This document shows positions 38,345 to 40,704 of a DNA stretch of 40,704 nt, one piece after another. How positions within the stretch are numbered: the first letter of the stretch is position 1; each line of letters opens with the position of its first letter. The notes under the pieces were generated by a model. That model made no database searches. It was not told where the DNA came from and saw nothing but the letters and a program-made list of their open reading frames with translations. The translations under genes were made by a program, and so were the position numbers. Where the stretch lies: positions 1 through 40,704 of the forward strand of contig JBGVLV010000033.1 of assembly GCA_045124465.1 (NCBI GenBank). Direction: 5' to 3'. The DNA is from Scatosoma sp045124465. GTDB taxonomy: Bacteria; Bacillota; Clostridia; Christensenellales; Borkfalkiaceae.

Positions 38345-40528
38345 ATGAAGGAAATGAAGATCATCAAACGGAGCGGTCAGGAAGTCGTATTCAACGTGGA
38401 TAAGATCATCGCCGCGGTACGTAAAGCGAACAAGGAAGTCGTGGAATCCGCGCGCATATCGGAAGAAGATATCCAAAGGATATCCAACGTAGTGTCGGAG
38501 GAGTGCGCCAAGCTCGCGCGCGCGCCGCACGTCGAAGAAGTGCAGGATATGGTCGAAAACCGCCTTATGGATATGAAGGCGTTCGTCCTTGCGCGTAAAT
38601 ATATCACCTATCGTTACACCCGCGAACTCGTGAGAAAATCCAACACGACGGACGCGCAGATATTGACGCTTATCGAGTGCAACAACGAGGAAGTCAAACA
38701 GGAAAACTCGAATAAAAATCCCACGGTCAACAGCGTTCAGCGCGACTATATGGCGGGGGAAGTGTCCAAAGACCTTACCCGCCGTATCCTGTTGCCCGAC
38801 GACATCGTCGCCGCGCACGATCAGGGCTTGATCCATTTCCACGACGCGGACTATTTCGCGCAACATATGCACAACTGCGACCTTGTCAATTTGGAAGATA
38901 TGCTCCAAAACGGCACCGTCATTTCGGGTACGTTGATCGAAAAACCGCACAGCTTTTCGACGGCTTGCAATATCGCCACGCAGATCATCGCGCAAGTCGC
39001 CTCCAACCAGTACGGCGGGCAGAGCATTTCGCTCACCCACCTCGCTCCGTTCGTGGATATCAGCCGTAAAAAGATCCGCAAAGAGGTCGCGGAAGAACTG
39101 TCCGCGGTCGGCGTTTCCGACGAGGCGCATATTATTGAAATAGCCGAAAAACGCCTTCGCGACGAGATCCGCAGAGGGATCCAGACCATTCAGTATCAGG
39201 TCGTAACGTTGCTCACGACGAACGGTCAAGCGCCTTTCGTCACGGTGTTTATGTATTTGAACGAGGCGCGCGACGAACAGGAAAAAGCCGATCTCGCGCT
39301 CATCATCGAAGAAACGCTCAAACAGCGTATTCAAGGCGTTAAAAACGAATCGGGCGTTTGGATCACGCCCGCGTTCCCCAAGCTCATTTACGTGCTCGAA
39401 CCGGATAATATTTCCGAGGAACAGCCGTACTGGTATCTGACGGAGCTGGCGGCGCGTTGTACGGCGAAACGTATGGTGCCCGATTATATCTCCGAGAAGA
39501 AGATGCTCGAATATAAGGTAGACAAGAACGGCGAGGGGCATTGCTATACGTGTATGGGTTGCAGAAGTTTCCTCACGCCTTACGTGGACGAGAACGGCAA
39601 ACCCAAGTACTACGGCAGATTTAACCAAGGGGTCGTGACCATCAACCTCGTAGACGTCGCGCTGTCCTCGGGCAGGGACGAAACGAAGTTCTGGGAGATT
39701 TTCGACGAGAGATTAGAGCTTTGCTATCGCGCGTTGATGTATCGTCATAACCGTCTTATGGGTACGCTTTCGGACGCCGCTCCCATTTTGTGGCAGTACG
39801 GCGCGCTCGCGAGATTGAAGAAAGGGGAAACGATCGATAAACTCCTTTTCGGCGGGTATTCGACCATTTCCTTGGGCTATGCGGGGCTTTACGAATGCGT
39901 TAAACACATGACGGGTAAATCGCATACGGACGCGGACGCAAAACCTTTCGCGCTCGCCGTTATGCAGCACATGAACGATAAGTGCAAGGAATGGAAAGCG
40001 AAAGAGAATATCGACTTCTCCCTGTACGGTACGCCGCTTGAAAGTACGACGTATAAGTTCTCCAAATGCTTGCAAAAACGTTTCGGCGTGATCCCGGGCG
40101 TTACCGATAAAAACTATATCACGAACAGCTATCACGTACACGTTTCCGAGCCTATCGATGCGTTCACGAAACTCAAATTCGAGAGTGAGTTCCAGCAGCT
40201 TTCGCCCGGCGGCGCGATCAGTTACGTGGAAGTGCCGAATATGCAGAACAACATTCCCGCGGTGCTTTCGGTGATGAAGTTTATTTATGAAAATATAATG
40301 TACGCCGAACTCAACACCAAGAGCGACTATTGTCAGGTCTGCGGCTATGACGGCGAGATCCAGATTCAGACGGACGAATCGGGCAAACTCGTTTGGGAAT
40401 GTCCTTGCTGTAAGAACCGCGATCAGTCGAAGATGAACGTCGCAAGACGGACTTGCGGATATATCGGTACGCAGTACTGGAACCAAGGCAGAACGCAAGA
40501 AATTAAAGAACGTGTAACACACTTGTAA
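38345..40528 (+). CDS. nrdD: anaerobic (class III) ribonucleoside-triphosphate reductase
   Basis: NrdD reduces ribonucleoside triphosphates to dNTPs with a glycyl radical and works only without oxygen. The N-terminal ATP-cone (KRSGQEVVFNVDKI onward, about 90 residues) senses ATP/dATP. CYTCMGCRSFLTP contains active-site cysteines. Four cysteines (CQVCGYDG and ECPCCKN) bind zinc. The radical glycine is Gly705 in RTCGYIG near the C-terminus. At 727 residues it is complete. GAGGAGGA lies upstream of the ATG; a second in-frame ATG nine bases later is less likely. The activase gene nrdG is not adjacent within the window, and the next gene looks like a dUTPase. The four NrdR-like boxes upstream indicate control by dNTP level. 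Confidence 0.96.
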   Translation: MKEMKIIKRSGQEVVFNVDKIIAAVRKANKEVVESARISEEDIQRISNVVSEECAKLARAPHVEEVQDMVENRLMDMKAFVLARKYITYRYTRELVRKSNTTDAQILTLIECNNEEVKQENSNKNPTVNSVQRDYMAGEVSKDLTRRILLPDDIVAAHDQGLIHFHDADYFAQHMHNCDLVNLEDMLQNGTVISGTLIEKPHSFSTACNIATQIIAQVASNQYGGQSISLTHLAPFVDISRKKIRKEVAEELSAVGVSDEAHIIEIAEKRLRDEIRRGIQTIQYQVVTLLTTNGQAPFVTVFMYLNEARDEQEKADLALIIEETLKQRIQGVKNESGVWITPAFPKLIYVLEPDNISEEQPYWYLTELAARCTAKRMVPDYISEKKMLEYKVDKNGEGHCYTCMGCRSFLTPYVDENGKPKYYGRFNQGVVTINLVDVALSSGRDETKFWEIFDERLELCYRALMYRHNRLMGTLSDAAPILWQYGALARLKKGETIDKLLFGGYSTISLGYAGLYECVKHMTGKSHTDADAKPFALAVMQHMNDKCKEWKAKENIDFSLYGTPLESTTYKFSKCLQKRFGVIPGVTDKNYITNSYHVHVSEPIDAFTKLKFESEFQQLSPGGAISYVEVPNMQNNIPAVLSVMKFIYENIMYAELNTKSDYCQVCGYDGEIQIQTDESGKLVWECPCCKNRDQSKMNVARRTCGYIGTQYWNQGRTQEIKERVTHL

Positions 40529-40537
40529 AATTTAACT

Positions 40538-40572
40538 AATCCTCCGCAGTATTTACTTATTGTCGGAGGATT
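40538..40572 (+). other. inverted repeat between nrdD and dut
   Basis: AATCCTCCG (40538-40546) and CGGAGGATT (40564-40572) are perfect reverse complements with a 17-base loop. No T tract follows, so it is not a standard terminator. It could be an mRNA-processing or protective hairpin between the two genes. Confidence 0.6.
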
Positions 40573-40586
40573 GCTCAAGGAGTAAT

Positions 40587-40704
40587 ATGAATAAATTCGA
40601 AAAAATATCAATAAATCAATTTAATAAAGATTTCGGTTGCCCTGGTGGACGGCATTATTACGGCATACGCTTACCTAAAAGAGCTACAGAATTTAGCGCA
40701 GGAT
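40587..40704 (+). CDS. dut: dUTP diphosphatase, N-terminal part (3' end outside window)
   Basis: The visible 39 codons begin with MNKFEKISINQFNKDF and reach IRLPKRATEFSAG, which matches the first conserved motif of trimeric dUTPases (LPxRATxGSAGYD). The enzyme converts dUTP to dUMP, keeping uracil out of DNA and feeding dTMP synthesis. That suits its place after nrdD and the presence of ung in the same window. CAAGGAG precedes the ATG. The rest of the gene, including the catalytic Asp, lies beyond the window. Confidence 0.75.
   Translation, partial: MNKFEKISINQFNKDFGCPGGRHYYGIRLPKRATEFSAG

Noticed and set aside
1..40704. CRISPR array, tRNA or rRNA genes, insertion sequences, prophage or integron signatures
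   Set aside because: No regularly spaced long direct repeats, cloverleaf-like segments with CCA ends, transposase or integrase motifs, or flanking target duplications were seen in reading the gaps and frames. A tRNAscan or IS search would be needed to exclude short or degenerate cases.

Overview
The window is about 40.7 kb of chromosomal DNA from an anaerobic, endospore-forming member of the Firmicutes, most likely an uncultured clostridial lineage. The evidence is a spoIIID sporulation regulator, a class III (oxygen-sensitive) ribonucleotide reductase under apparent NrdR control, the Firmicutes-type operon miaB-mutS-mutL-miaA, a methionine gamma-lyase-like gene next to miaA, and consensus sigma-A-type promoters in short AT-rich gaps. 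Coding DNA is roughly half GC and densely packed. No tRNA, rRNA, CRISPR array, insertion sequence or prophage was seen. The only gene with clearly different base composition is an AT-rich lipoprotein hydrolase at 23462-24157.

Layout. 1-7142: the end of an acyl-ACP thioesterase, argJ, then a leader with a perfect promoter, a short peptide ORF and an intrinsic terminator, then carA and carB. 7183-10088: a small membrane protein, a cysteine desulfurase and thiI (tRNA 4-thiouridine). 10142-12385 (minus): a class A penicillin-binding protein. 12547-19540: miaB-mutS-mutL-miaA (tRNA A37 modification and mismatch repair). 19556-20873: an 18-bp-periodic repeat and a methionine gamma-lyase-family enzyme. 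20937-22884 (minus): ung, an MTA/SAH nucleosidase and a phosphopantetheinyl transferase. 22918-25393: a cysteine-rich C_GCAxxG protein, the AT-rich SGNH lipoprotein (minus) and ychF (minus). 25552-34594: argS, helD and a type IIA topoisomerase gene pair. 34669-37963: spoIIID, tyrA, a DUF1934-like gene and a Rho-like gene. 38164-40704: four NrdR-like boxes, nrdD and the start of a dUTPase gene.

The most unusual part is the argJ-carA-carB locus. CarA has lost the cysteine and histidine of its glutaminase triad (Cys to Gly248, His to Val331). CarB is intact but carries a complete DapF-like domain fused at its C-terminus, and that domain has lost one of the two epimerase cysteines (Gly1144) while keeping the other (Cys1293). 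ArgJ is divergent and lacks the usual C-terminal substrate-binding tail. The car leader resembles the enterobacterial pyrBI attenuator in layout: a leader ORF through U-rich tracts, with its stop codon inside the terminator stem. Together these suggest an ammonia-using carbamoyl-phosphate synthase with a fused sensor-like domain, which is inference.

The second unusual gene is the Rho homologue. It keeps the fold and the Walker A and B residues but has replaced the catalytic glutamate, its neighbouring arginine and the arginine finger, so it is probably not a normal termination ATPase.
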